Of a DNA stretch of 64,000 nucleotides, positions 33,645 to 46,189 are shown piece after piece. The notes beneath the pieces were generated by a model, which was not told the origin of the DNA, made no database searches, and saw only the letters and a program-made list of their open reading frames with translations. The stretch comes from Diphasiastrum complanatum. Its lineage: Eukaryota > Streptophyta > Lycopodiopsida > Lycopodiales > Lycopodiaceae. Location of the stretch: positions 29,919,632 to 29,983,631 of the forward strand of contig CM055102.1 in NCBI GenBank assembly GCA_029204225.1, in the 5' to 3' direction. Position 1 is the stretch's first letter. Every line of letters begins with the position of its first letter. The position numbers and the translations under genes are program-made.

Positions 33645-36500
33645 GGAGAGAAAAAATTGGATGGACAGGAGGTGGTCCCAAAATACAAAGGACAACTGAG
33701 CACAAGGCATTACGTGCTTACAAAACATGCTAGTAATTGTCTTGATGGTTAACCATATGTAGTTTCATTTTGCTAGGAGAGTTGGCTCATGTAGTTAACA
33801 AAGTTGATCTCCTATGGGTTGATTAGAGTTTGAGCCTACCCACATACCCAATATCTACGTTTATCTTGTATTGCAAAGAAACAATGTGTAGCTTGTGACA
33901 TATATTCAGGACCCTAGAAGTTACTTATTCACCAAGAAAAGAATAATATTAAAAATGAAATATTGCCTAATATAGAACTTGTCAAACCAATTCTTCAAAA
34001 AGAGTGAAAATTAGGACGATAATATCAACCATAATAGAATAATAATAAGCTGATCATCGTTATCATGATTGGAGTGAGAAACTAATGGTATCGGTGATGT
34101 TAACTCTACTATTCACCATGTAAAATACATAGAATTTCTAAAGCTATTTACTGCAATATTTAAATGTACAATGTTAAGGCCGAACCTAACTTCAGAGCAC
34201 ACAAGCTACTAATATGTCCATGGTGTGGTTGGCAAGGTTCAAGCTTGCAGCTATGTAGCAACCTATTTTTCTCTCTTACGTTGAAACTCATCCGAGTGGC
34301 CTTGACTGACACAATATATCCGAAAGCCTATATTCAAGGATTTGTATAGGAACTTGGCTTGTGGGTTTGCTAACCCATATGTATGTGTGTGTCATGAATC
34401 ATGACGTTCTTGATGATGTGAAAGATACCCTTGGAAAACATATTGCTTCTTTGGGACCGTGAAAATCTTACAAGTTACTGCCTGGACTTTGGGGAAGTTG
34501 TACTCAGCCTAGTGCCTGGCCATTGTAAAATTGGTTATTGGATAAGTCTAGCTAAGTATCAAATTCTCAATAGAAAACTCAAATTTTCCGTCATAAACAA
34601 AAATCACAGTGTTATCACATATACAGGTGAATTTGACATGCACATTGAGTGATACCTAGCTAGACTAATCCGTGACCTTTGCTACATTCACACTTTATAG
34701 TTTGAGGTTGCTGCGCTATTGTCTGCTCCGTTGCTCATATCTTTTTATGTTTGTAGCTCTTTATTTGAGACTGATACTTCTAGCATCTGTTATGCACAGA
34801 TATACAATGTATATAGGAGTATAAGACTCAGCCTCAACAAGCAGCACAATGCTCAGGCATGTCAGTCTCGCAGCGGGGTGGGGCGGTGACAGGCGACGTT
34901 CAAGCTTGGGTCACCGTGACAGGAATTGTGCACTCAAGCCTTGGAAATTGTGACAGGAATTGTTGCAGAAATTTTCTTCTTGTTCAAATCAACCCACTGC
35001 TGGCCTTGAAAAGGATCATAATCATTAGTGGCTATGCTCTACGATCCTTTTCATTGCTGGAATCTGATAATATAATCAGGTTAGATACTTCATTCTAATT
35101 AATATACATATAGCTAATCGTTTCATGTACAGTGTGGTCTTCCTCACGAGATGTTGATAAGGAGGAGCGAAGTCGATGCTTGCTGCTTCTGTGACACATA
35201 CATCTTATGACCACTTGTGACTTGGCTAATTCGCTATCTACCAGTCAAGCATCTAAGTTGCTATGTGATTACAATACAGTACAAATTATACTAAATAGAA
35301 ACGCGGTCCCGCCCTGCAGTCAGCTGCTACTGATACAGAGGACGGTACAATATCACGTAAGATTTTCATCGATAACACTCAATCACACCGTACACCGTGC
35401 CGTTGAACCCAAAATTGGTAGAAAAATAAGACCAATTGCTCCTTCCCTGTTTGCTCTTCGCTGCAAACACACGGAGCAGCTGCTGCAGAAGCGTCGGGAC
35501 TTAGAAATCATTTTTGCTAAGGATGATGGGCCACAACCGTGGTCCACGAATTCTACTCGCCCACGAAAGAACCAACGCTACCATTGTAGTTTGTCACTAC
35601 AAGGAGAGATATCTCCTTAAAAAAGCGTGAAAGATATTGGCATTGGAGACGGCAGTGCTCACTGCTGGCACGAATTTGCCAAATTAATTTACTGGTGCAG
35701 CTGCAGTTTCGCTTCCAAGCACAGACTCCTCGCATGCTGCTCAAATGATTTCTCGTAGGAGGATAAAGGGTAAAAGCCACCATCACTCCCTTTAGAATCT
35801 TTCCATTGGCCCACTCTACAATTTCGATTTTATTCTGTCATCATGACCTTTCCTATATATACTTGCACGTTATTCCTTATCAACCCTTGTTTTTCGTTCA
35901 CTTTTGGTCACGTTGTCTATGATTGACTTGCAAATCAGTTTGACGTATGTCGACATTCATGTAGTGCACATCACAAATATAATTATACAAATGTCATGCA
36001 CCAATGCAAGAAAAAAACAAAATATCCACTCCCTATTTAAAATATTGTTAACGACAAAAGAAAATTGCATATGCTCCTGAGCTATCCCATAATTTCAACA
36101 ACCATTTATGTAGAGAGAGTGGTCTATCTAGTGACCCTTACTAGTGGTTGAGTACTTCCTTCTCAAAGTCACAACTCATCGATCAAGGTGACTAGAAACC
36201 ATTCTCCTACATAAAACTTGGCCAAATTCTTTGCTGACTAATATCTTAAATGAGTTTAAGATCAGACCTAAACAAGATATGGTGAGAGCACATGAAATAA
36301 AAGATATGTTGAATACTTAGGGTTGAGGCTTGTTTCATGGTAAGAAATCATTCAATGCAAGGCTTATTCTTAGTACATAATATGCAAATAATTATCATGA
36401 TTTTATTATGCCAATTACAAAAAAGGAAAATTGAAATATGTTTTTTTGTTGTGCAAATACTCATTATTATGTGTGAGGTTCATAAGTGAAAGCCCAAAAC
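33645..36500. other. No gene seen
   Basis: The 137-codon frame at 35207-35620 has no motif, no codon periodicity I can see, and no homologue I recognise. Otherwise AT-rich. Confidence 0.45.
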
Positions 36501-38914
36501 TCTCAATCAAGCAATGGAGCTTTTGCTTCAATTAATGACCACCATAGATTCAATGATAGATCAATGACATGAAATGGTGACTCCAAATCGTCCAAGGAAG
36601 ATTAGTCTAACAAGAAATTTTAGTTAGGTTTCCAATCCAAGAAAAGAACTTCAAAGAGAAGAGATATGTTTTGCCCATATGAGAGTAAAATGCTCTATAA
36701 AGGGGTCATAGTGTCATTATACCTTTGCTTCCAATATGCTGAAAAACATTCAACTAAGTGGGGATCGTCTAAGTATGAGTCTACAAGACATGATTATGAT
36801 AGAAGTAATTATGCCAAGTCTACATATAGGGATGATGGAGATAGACTCAAATATGTTCAGTTTTCCATAGTAAAAGAAGCCGACAAAAAGAATTCTACTA
36901 GGAGACAGTTTGTTATGATGGAGGCAAAGCCTGAAGTAAGGATAATTAGATCTAAATCTGAGATTGTTCATCTTCAACAAGTGGGTTAATGTTTCACATA
37001 CAAACAGAAGTATAACTTACTTGGGCATAAGTGTCACAACCAAGTCTCCCATACAATAATGGATAAGGGGAGTTTTCTATTAGAAGAGATAAGGAAGCGA
37101 AGTTATTAGGCATATCTATCTCTAAATGCTTTCAATGGATCCCATTCGAATCAAACATTTTGTATTGTAGTGTTGGTCACAACATAAGAAAAGTGTTTTG
37201 CCTAGTAGATAGTAGTAGTACATATAATTTCTTTAATAGTCGATCTCTTAAAAGTTGTGATTTGTATCTATAAGGGTCTTCAAATGAGATGAAAACCCAA
37301 ATAGCGAATAAATCAACTATTCCCTACAACAAAATTACAATATTGAAGTTGCAGATTGACAATTACACTCTCAAGACACAATTTCACATATAGTTGAAAT
37401 GGGTCCTATTGATATTATTCTAGAAGTGGAATGGCTTAAGGCTTTGGTAATGTGACAATGAACTTTGCACAAGGATTAATGAGCTTCAAGCAAGAAAAGA
37501 AATAATACAAAAGCCTATATATATAGTATTCAATCCATGCATCATAATTCAGCTTTGTAGCTGATTTTTGTAGAACACTATCCAGGGTCAAAAAGCAGGT
37601 GAAAGATCCAAGGATTTGAAAAATCTTGGGTAAATTCTTAGACATATTTGTGGGGCAATTGCCTAAGGGAGACCCATCAACTCGATTCATGGATCATACC
37701 ATTGAATTTGGGCCAGGATCTAAATCAATCAACTTATCACCTTACAGATTGTCAACAGAGAAAAAGGAGAAAAGTGCACAAACAAGTCCAAGAGCTACTT
37801 AGGAATTTTTTGTTTGAAATAAGTCACCTTTTGCCTCTTCAATGTTACTTGTTAAAAAAAAGAATGGAATGTTTTAGGTGTGTATTAATTATTTGGCTCT
37901 TAACAAGGTCACTTTTAAAAACAGATATCTTATTCCAAGGGTAGATAATTTATTGGATGCTTTATGCAAGTGGAGTATGATGCTCTCATGGAAAATCATA
38001 CTTGGGATCTTGTTGATCTTTTTCAAGGGAAGAAACCACTTTTCGAACTAACATGAAACATTATGAATTCAAGGTTATGCCATTTGGCTTAACTAATGCT
38101 CTTGCCATGTTTCAAGCCCTTATGAATAGGATCTTTAAACCAGCTTGTCTATACTTGTTTGTATTGGTGCTTTTGGATATCATCTTAATATATAGCAGAA
38201 ACATGGAGGAGCATGCAAAATATTTGGAATTGATTTTGAGTATGAGAAATTATCAATTATTTGCAAACTGCCCAAATGATAGTTTTCCCAGGATGAGGTG
38301 GAATACTTGGGACACATTGTTTCTAAGGAAAATCAAAGTGGATCAAAAGAAGATTGAAGTAATCAAGAATTGAAAGTCACTCAACAATGTAAGAGAACTG
38401 AGAGACTTTCTAGATTTGGCATCTTATTACAGAAGATTCATCCAAAACTTCTCAAAAGTTGTAGCACCCCTTACTCATATTTTGAGGAAGGATACGTTTG
38501 AGTGGAATAAAGAAGCTCAAATGAGTTTTGAAGCTTTGAAAAAAGTTCTAATAATAGCTCTCCTCTTGGTTCAACCAAATTTTAGCTTACCTTTCATGGC
38601 TACTATGAATGCTAGTGGGTCTAAATTAGGGGCTGTTTTAAGTCAGTTAGATGGAGTCATCGCTTATGAGAATAGGAAAATCATCAATTCTGAGGCATCC
38701 TATCCTATTCATGATAAGAAAATGATGACAATTGTGCATGCAATTAAGAAATGACAACATTCCTTATATGATTCCGAATTCTTGATTAAAAGTGATGACC
38801 ATAGTTTGAAATATTTCTTGAGCTAGAAGCAATTGAATGGCAAGCAAAAGAGATGGTTGTCACAAGTTCAGTCCTATGATTTTTATATTGAATATCTTAA
38901 CCGAAAGATAGACG
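36500..38914 (+). pseudogene. Ty3/gypsy gag-pol, 5' portion, interrupted by Copia-2
   Basis: A degraded gag ends with a zinc-knuckle-like CFTYKQKYNLLGHKC (second Cys is Tyr) near 36992. Protease shows DSSSTYNFF in place of DSGSTHNFL near 37210. RT has KKKNGMF, then NYLALNKVTFKNRYLIPRVD; a Copia patch then replaces the next palm block (37964-38040). It resumes with [14 protein letters not shown] and LLDIILIYS, where the second Asp of the FFDD box is Ile. The thumb and RNase H follow (YYRRFIQNFSKVVAPLTHIL; NASGSKLGAVLSQ). The frame ends at KID, exactly where Copia-2 is inserted. Confidence 0.85.
37964..38040 (+). pseudogene. Copia RT fragment embedded in gypsy RT
   Basis: One frame reads [19 protein letters not shown], then FQGKKPL, the opening block of copia RT (compare EYDSLMKNQIW and DLPHGKKAV in Copia-1). 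It sits between gypsy blocks LLDAL and TFRTN and takes the place of about 28 gypsy residues, including the first catalytic Asp. Confidence 0.75.
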
Positions 38915-39188
38915 ACTTAGAATTTGCTTCGCACAAAAACACAGATCATGCTACACAGTAACACAGACAGAAAACACTCTCCACTGCAAGCTCACATAGC
39001 AACTGTGTTTCTCAAAATGAAATTACACTGTATATATAGTTGCTCACTCAGGCAACCCATGCATGACCCAGGTTGCCGTTGGCGGGACGCATGTCCCATC
39101 GACTTGCCTCGTGGCTAGGCCAACTGATCCTTATCCACTGATAGGACCCATAGTACAGTAGCACAATGGTTCTACTTTAATTCTAACT
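38915..39188 (-). repeat. Copia-2 3' LTR
   Basis: Plus-strand ends ACTTAGAATTT and AATTCTAACT. In sense it runs from AGTTAGAATT to AAATTCTAAGT, with no TG/CA. Confidence 0.92.
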
Positions 39189-39202
39189 CTCTCCCTTAAA
39201 GT
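39189..39202 (-). other. Copia-2 polypurine tract
   Basis: On the minus strand TTTAAGGGAGAG lies directly before the LTR start, the expected primer for plus-strand synthesis. Confidence 0.7.
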
Positions 39203-39249
39203 AGAGTCTACTTTTTATACAGTCATATACATAGCTTTAAAGTCAATAA

Positions 39250-40021
39250 ACTTTAAGTACAGAAAACTTTGATCTAAACTTATCAAACTTTTCTCCAACA
39301 AGTGGCTTAGTGAAAATATCAGCTAGTTGTTCTTCTATGCTACAATGAACAACATGAATTTCATGACTCAGCAGCCTCTCACGTATAAAGTGATACTGAA
39401 TCTCAATCGCATTGAACACTAGATTCTTGCTAGCTGAATGCCACTCTGACTGTCGCTATGTAATGTCGTGGGATTTTTCTGCTTCATGCCAACTTCTTCC
39501 AAGATTTGTCTCAACCACATAGCTTCTTGTGCTGCTCTACACATTGCCTTATACTCTGCTTCTTTGGTGGAAAGAGCAATTGTACTCTGCTTCTCACTAG
39601 ACCAGAAAAAGCAACTACCACAAAGCTGGAATACATACCCTGTGGTGGATCTACGATCATCATAGTCACCTCCCCAATCCCCATCCACATAGCCACACAA
39701 CTCAGGTAAACCCTCATGCTTCCTGTAAATCAAGCCATAATCTGAAGTGCCTTTCACATAACGCAAAATGCGTTTAGCTGCCTTTCAATGCGTTTCCGTA
39801 GGTGCTGCCATAAACTGACTTATGATGCCAACAACATAGCATATATCTGGTCTAGTCATGGTAAGGTAAATCAAGCTCCCTACTAACTGTATATACAATG
39901 TAGCATCAAATGACTGTGACTCATCAAGCTTAGAAAGCTTTTTACCTGGTTCAATAGGAGTATTTACTGGTTTGCAATCTTGCAACCTAAACCTGTGCAG
40001 CAACTCTTTGACATACTTCAC
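39250..40021 (-). pseudogene. Copia-2 RNase H
   Basis: Frames 39785-40021 and 39419-39766 give LIYLTMTRPDICYVVG, then MRYVKGTSDYGL, GYVDGDWGGDYDDRRSTTGY, STKEAEYKAM and LHSDSQSGIQLA. The catalytic Asp, Glu and Asp are present. The tail runs on in another frame toward 39250 (ADIFTKPL-type). A frameshift near 39775 and one near 40024 split it from RT. Confidence 0.88.
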
Positions 40022-40026
40022 CTATG

Positions 40027-40851
40027 TTAAACCCACTTCGTGTCCTTTCTCCACACCTCTACTCCAAGGCAATAATGCATCAGGCTAAGATCTTTCATCT
40101 CGAATTGTTCCATGAGGTCTTTCTTGATCATGTCTATCATCTCTTGATTATTTCCCGTAATAATCAAGTCATCAACATAAAGAGCAATCAAAGCAACCAT
40201 ACCATCAAAGCATAAGACGTATAGATTTGAATCAGAATGTGTTCTCACCATCCCCTTTGAACGAAAGTAGGCATCAATCTTGGTATACCACGCACGTGGT
40301 GCCTGTTTAAGACCATAAAGCGCTTTCTTCAAGCGACATACTTTATTTTCTTGTCCCTTCACTACAAAGCCTTCAGGTTGATCCATGAACACTTCTTCTT
40401 CTAAATCACCACTTAGAAAAGTAGATTTCACATCCATCTGATGCAAAGGCCAACCAAAATGTGAAGCTAAAGCAACAAGTAGACGTAGAGTATTCCACCT
40501 ACAAACCGACGCAAAGGTCTCCTCATAGTCGATGCCTTTACTTTGTGCATACCCTTTGATCACCAATCTTGCCTTGTGCTTGGCTATACTTCCATCTGCA
40601 TGGTACTTAGTCCTGTATACCCATTTGCAACCAATGGGTTTCTTGCCAACTGGTGGTTCTACTAAGTCCCATGTGCTATGTTTAGCAATTGACTCCATCT
40701 CCTCTCCCATGGCCTTGACCCAAATGTCATCATCCTTCGCTTCACCATAAGTCGAAGGTTCTTTGCTTTGAATAATGCTAGATAAGAGAGCATAATTTGC
40801 TTCATACCTTTTAGGTTGTGTCTTCTCTCTTGTTGATCTTCGTAGCTCTCT
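40027..40851 (-). pseudogene. Copia-2 reverse transcriptase
   Basis: One long frame with MESIAKHSTWDLVEPP, GCKWVYRTKYHADGSIAKHK, YEETFASVCRWNTLR, LHQMDVKSTFLSGDL, KKALYGLKQAPRAWY and an intact YVDD in IALYVDDLIITGNN. The palm block reads MDVKSTFL where MDVKTAFL is usual, so the first catalytic Asp is kept. A TAG at about 40851 separates it from the integrase frame. It is the best preserved RT in the window. Confidence 0.9.
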
Positions 40852-41703
40852 CTAGCTAGATGATCCTGGAAAGTCATCCATGTCGCGGCTCTCCAACAAT
40901 CTCTCAAACCACTTAGGGAGCTTCCTGTCAGGTGATCGGCTTCTTGGTGAAAATGTATCCCACGGTACATCCTTCTCCTTGCGTTTGTCACCTGCAACTT
41001 CAATCCTTCTTGCACCAAAAGGTTTGTCCCTACCTCTCCAACCTATCTCTTGAGGTTGAGTAGTAGTATCTTGAGATGTATCCTCTTTTTCATCACTTGG
41101 AAGGTCAATGAATGGATCATCATCAGGTGGTATCCTCACTATACCATATTCCCCACTGTGTGTCTCTATCTTCTCAGCATCCTCGTCTTCATACATCTTG
41201 AATTCATCAAAGATAACATCACGGCTTATATGGACTTTGTTTTCCACTGGATCAAAACATCTATAGCCCTTCACACGGTCATCATATCCCAGGAATATAC
41301 ACTTGATAGCTTTTACATCAAGTTTACGTTTCTCTTTCTTAGGAATGTGTACAAAGGCCTTACATCCAAAGATTCGCAAGTGGTTCACCTTTGGCTTCTT
41401 CTTCGTGAATGCTTCCTCAGGTGTTATCTTTGGTATGGCAATGGTAGGACTTCTATTTTGAAGATAGATTGTCGTGTTGCATGCTTCTGACCCAAAATCT
41501 TTTGGTAGTTTCATCTTAGCTAGCATAGATCTGGCACTTTCCACAATCGTCCGATTCTTGTGCTCAGCTACACCAGTGAGAGCAGGAGTATGAGATTGCG
41601 TAAATTGTCTTTTAATCCCACATTGATCACAAAGATCATTGAAGTCACTAGACTTGTACTCACCTCCACTATCTGATCTTAGGACTTTGATCTTCCTACC
41701 TGT
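40852..41703 (-). pseudogene. Copia-2 integrase, C-terminal half and linker
   Basis: After a stop at 41704-41706 the frame continues with KVLRSDSGGEY, GVAEHKNRTI, ESARSMLAKMKLPKDF, NRSPTIAI, LRIFGCKAFVHIP and CIFLGYDDRVKGYRCF. The second catalytic Asp and the Glu (in VAEHKN) are kept. A charged, weakly conserved linker of about 100 residues leads to RT. Confidence 0.88.
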
Positions 41704-43365
41704 CTAATTTTCGACCAATGCTTTGAGGCTTTTGAAGTTGTCAAATGCATCTGATTTCTTCTTCAAGAAGTAGATCCACGTCTTACGTGACATATTATCA
41801 ATGATGGTCATGAAATAGAAGACTTTAACTAAGGACATGGTCCTCATAGGCCCGCATAAATCTGTGTGGATTAAATCCAGGATGTTCTTTGCTCTTGCAA
41901 CACCCCCTTTATTGAACTTCTCTCGATGCTGCTTCCCATATACACAAGATTCGCACATCGATTTCAAGTGATCTTCTATGGTAGGCGATCCTGTTACCAT
42001 CTCCAATTTTCTCAGCAAACTGAGGCTTCCCAAGTTCAAGTGACCAAGCCTCTTTTGCCACAACTCAGTTTGTGATGGAATGGACGATACAAGTCCATGT
42101 TTTCCCTTGATTGTAGCATTCAACCTGTACAGTTTTGTATTGGGCTCTCTTACTCCATCTGCAATAACTTTGAAATTTTGGTTCACATCCTTCACAAAGC
42201 AACGATCATGGGAGAATTCTACTTTCAACTTTTGATCAGTAATGACTCCAACAGAAAGTAGATTTTTCTTCAAACCTGGTACATAAAGTACCTCCCTGAT
42301 TATCCTGCTTTTGCCATCAGGTAGTTGGATTGAAACGGTGCCTATCCCCTTGATCTTGAACACCTCACCATTTGCTTGTGAAATGGGCGTTCCATTATCC
42401 AACACTTTCATGCTACTGAACCAATTCTTGTTACTTGTCATGTGTCTTGTGGCTTCCGAGTCAATATACCACGCTTGATCATCTTGATTAGATGACAATG
42501 CATATATGAAGATGCTAGAGTCTTCAATCTCACCCTCATCGACAAGGTTACCTGCTTGTTTTGGTTTCCCCTTGCCTTGTTCCACCAGGAATTTGCGACA
42601 TTCACTCTTCCAATGGCCCTTTTTACCACAATGGAAGCACTTGCCTTTCTTGTTGGTCTTACTGGAAGATCCCTCATCCTCCTGAGACTTGACAAATTGC
42701 TGCTTAGACTTCTTCTTGCCCTTGCCCTTGCCTTGTTTTTGGCGTGTCGCAAGTGCCTGATCGTCAGTATTTTGACGTCTAGCTTTCACCATTTCTCGTC
42801 GTTGCTCTTCTTGCATCAAGATTCATGTGAGCTCGTCAAAGGTTGGCAATCTTTCTCTTGATGCTATTCCACTCACAAACATCTGATAGGGTTCTGCAAT
42901 GCCACACAATGCATTGTGCACCAGCTCCACATCACGTATGCACTCACCAATAGAATGCAGTTCATCCCTCATTGTCTTGATTCTGGTCATGTATGTCTAA
43001 ATGTGCTCTCCTTGCTCCATTCGGGCACTATTCAGCTTTGACTTCAGAAACATGAATCTTGACGGATTTGACGTCTCGAACTGCTCCTTTAGCACATCCC
43101 ATGCCTGTCTGGATGTAACAACATCACAAATGTGGGTAATGATGTGATCCTTCACTGACAAGTTAATGAAGGTCAAAGCTTTCCTCATCTTTTTGTCGAA
43201 CACTTTGATATCCACTTCATTTGGTGGCCTTCTCCCACATGTGACGACTTCCCACACGCCTTTCTCCATTAGTATGTTTTTCATTTTGAATTTCCACACT
43301 GCATAGTTGGAAATCCCGTCCAATTTGCTACTTTCACTCAAAATGGACTCTCCCATGTTTGCCAT
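41704..43365 (-). pseudogene. Copia-2 gag, protease and integrase N-terminal half
   Basis: Gag starts at Met 43365 (MANMGESILSESSKLDGISN), with YAVWKFKMKNIL and WDVLKEQFE, a TAG at about 42996 and a TGA near 42822. The zinc knuckle is CFHCGKKGHWKSEC. Protease reads WYIDSEATRHMT: the DSG(A/S)T triad has Glu for Gly (42448-42462), which should inactivate it. Integrase has ELWQKRLGHLN, where the first zinc His is Gln, then CESCVYGK and the first catalytic Asp in IHTDLCGPM. Confidence 0.9.
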
Positions 43366-44692
43366 CGCAAAACTGCTTGAAACTTATGCCGTAGGCTAAA
43401 AACAGTATGCCGAGGCCAACAGTGATGTCAGAAGTTGGAAATAATGACTTGCACTTTTTTCTTTACCATGCCACTCATCGCTTTTCCACCAATTTGAAAG
43501 CCAAATCGGCGTCGCCTTCCAAAATGCACTCAGTCGTCAACTCCCAAGTTCGTGCCCAATGAAATGGTGAAATCACTTCTGGTGCATTCTGATCACTTCT
43601 CCGCTGCAATCACTGTATTTTGTGGTAGCTTACTTGCAAGTACAGTTCGGGTGCCCTTCCCTTGGGATTATAGACTTTCGTTTGGTCAAAATAGGCTAAA
43701 GGACTAAAAAAATAAGGGCTTTTTGAACTTTTGAACTATTTCTTCACCTTTTCACCTTTCACATGTGAAGGGACCCAAGTCCAATTTCAGTTTGAAAATT
43801 TTTAATGAAGTTGAATGGCCAATCTTCCTTCAATGGCCTTCAAGTCCTTTCAAAGCCCCTTTCACCTCAATCCAATGGCTACCTTGGATCCAATGGCCCA
43901 CAACTGTTCTTGGAGGCTCGATCTTTACCACAGATCTATGTGACTGGAGATCCGACGATCTTGGCGCTTTTGTGCGCTGATCCACGCGCTTGCAGACACG
44001 TCTCACTTTGGAACACTATGTGTTCTTTGGTTTTGAAGCGTGCGACCAGTCGTCACGGCCTTCACGACCTCTCCTCCTCTTTCCTGATTTCTTGCTTCTT
44101 TTCAAGCCAAATCAGCTTGTTCTTGTTTTTGGGGCATTTTTTATCCAATCTGAATCTGTAGCTGGCTGCGCCCTATCTCTGCGCCCTGGAGGAACTTTTC
44201 AGATATGTATTTGGCCTTGGAACGACTGAGAACAGCTGGGTTTTCCAACAGTTTTCTGATTTTTACCAAGAAACCCTTCTTCAGCTCTTTTCCAAGCAAT
44301 TCTCAGCTTTACTCTGAGTTTTTTTTTTCTTACAAATTCAACCTCCTTGAGGTTGTCCTAGTCCTACCAATCTGATTGGACTGACGACATACGATTTGGT
44401 AAGGATTTCACCACACACGATTCAACTTTGCAGAGAAAGCTTCAAAACCCCACCGAAGCTGAGAAATTCACATTTTTCTCAGTTTTTCACCAAATCCTGC
44501 CCTGTCAATTGCTATGGCCACTATCACTGCTCTTTGCAGCTCCTCTGCAAATCCCTTTACGCCTAACGACTGTCTATATAGTGACTTTTCTTTCTGTCTT
44601 CAGCCCGCCGTAAACCCCGAACTCTCAGAAGACTTCTCTTCTCCTAAAGCTCTCTTCGACGACAATGCTATACTGTGTACACTCCCTGTATG
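43366..44692 (-). other. Copia-2 long 5' leader
   Basis: About 1.3 kb between primer site and gag start, with no conserved coding blocks in either strand. Unusually long for a copia leader. Confidence 0.55.
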
Positions 44693-44705
44693 ACTCTGAT
44701 ACCAA
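44693..44705 (-). other. Copia-2 primer binding site
   Basis: Minus strand reads TGGTATCAGAGTC directly after the LTR end, the initiator tRNA-Met-type site. Confidence 0.85.
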
Positions 44706-44978
44706 CTTAGAATTTGCTTCGCACAGGAACATAGATCATGCTACACAGTAACACAGACAGAAAACACTCTCCACTGCAAGCTCACATAGCAACTATATTT
44801 CTCAAAATGAAATTACACTGTACATATAGTGGTTCACTCAGGCAACCCATGCATGACCTAGGTTGCCGTTGGCGGGACACGTGACCCGTCGACTTGCCTC
44901 GTGCCGAGGCCAACTGATCCTTATCCACTGATAGGACCCACAGTACATTAGCACAGTGATTCTACATAAATTCTAACT
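44706..44978 (-). repeat. Copia-2 5' LTR
   Basis: Same edges as the left copy; nearly identical along its length. Confidence 0.92.
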
Positions 44979-44983
44979 AGACG

Positions 44984-45030
44984 TAGTTGTTGATGCATTG
45001 TCAAGAATATGGCCTATATAGGATGTAGGC
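44984..45030 (+). pseudogene. Gypsy RNase H end, continued after Copia-2
   Basis: Joining 38914 to 44984 restores one frame: ...NRKID, then VVVDALSRIW, which is the conserved end of gypsy RNase H. A stop follows at once and no integrase blocks are recognised downstream. Confidence 0.85.
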
Positions 45031-46000
45031 ATTAATTGAAACTATAGAGGAATATCTAACCTATGTGGGTGAATATGAGAAGCAAATTCTAAACCATTCC
45101 AATGACGGAGGGACATAGAATGTTATGGTCAAAATTTAAGTTAGGTTCAATATCTACGCTAGAGGCATCAAAAGAAAACCGGCCGAGATTGTCCATGTGG
45201 ATGTTGAATTTCGATTTCCACTTGGACATCGGAATGCAATGTCCAAAAGCTTATGTGTTTTTCCATGTGGAATACATCGTCTGACATCTTTTTGGTTACA
45301 TGGACACCGGAATGTGATGGATAATACTAGTGTTGGATTCCAACGTCTGCTAAAATTTTTGACGAACATAAAATTGGCCAAAATCATAACAGATCATCGA
45401 CAAATGCCCAATGGACAAATATCTATGAAAATGTAATGAATATTTGTTTGTCAAAATTCAATGGCTCAAATCATATGTAAAAATAAAATAAAATGCATTA
45501 AAAACATTGTGCTATTTTCATAGCAAGTTGTATTTTGGAGCTAGTGGAGCAACATTCATGGTTTAAGGTTTGATTAAACGTTGCATCTTATGATTCCCTG
45601 AATGCAAAGCCCACTCATCTTTAGTGGGGAGCCATCCATAGTCCGCCATCTATCCATACAAAATTTAGGGTTTAAAGTTTATGGATTGGAGCCCTCCTTG
45701 AAAATCAAGATGCATATCAAAAAATCACAAATAATCTATTGAATATTTGAAGAACAAGCTGTTAGATCTTAAATAGGACTTACACTACATCCTACAACTC
45801 TAGCTACCCTCAAATTAGCAAGCAATTCTGTCATTGGATTTGAAGGTGCATTAAAGTGATTTTCTATCACAGTAGCTAGAAAAACCATCTACAAATATTT
45901 TTAATCATAAGCATGTTTGTAGAAAATAAGAGCTACCCCCTTTTGTTAGGATGACAACAATTTAGATTAGGTCATTCCATGGGGGATACCCCTACAGTAA
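45031..46000. other. No gene seen
   Basis: Probably decayed gypsy 3' sequence, but no conserved blocks are visible. Confidence 0.4.
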
Positions 46001-46189
46001 CTAGTGTACTGATCTTTGGGAAGAGAGACTCATCCTCCTTTTAATAAGAAAAATGTCCTCTAGTGAGTCAGATTCTAAGACTAGTAAAAAGTGAGTCAAA
46101 TCCCAAGGATATCATTGGGGTGAGATGGAATACCCTTGAAGAATAACTCTCAAAAGTACATGATGCAGATATCCCCATCTTAGCAAAGC

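Larger units (their letters stand above)
38915..44978 (-). mobile_element. Copia-2: Ty1/copia element with non-canonical LTR ends
   Basis: Target duplication AGACG (38910-38914 and 44979-44983). LTRs 38915-39188 (274 bp) and 44706-44978 (273 bp). A primer site and polypurine tract abut the LTRs. Gene order gag, protease, integrase, RT, RNase H. It sits inside the RNase H end of a gypsy element on the opposite strand. Several stops interrupt the single expected polyprotein, so this copy is not autonomous. Confidence 0.95.

Noticed and set aside
35207-35620. 137-codon plus-strand ORF as a host gene
   Set aside because: No motif, no plausible splice partners and composition like random AT/GC mix.
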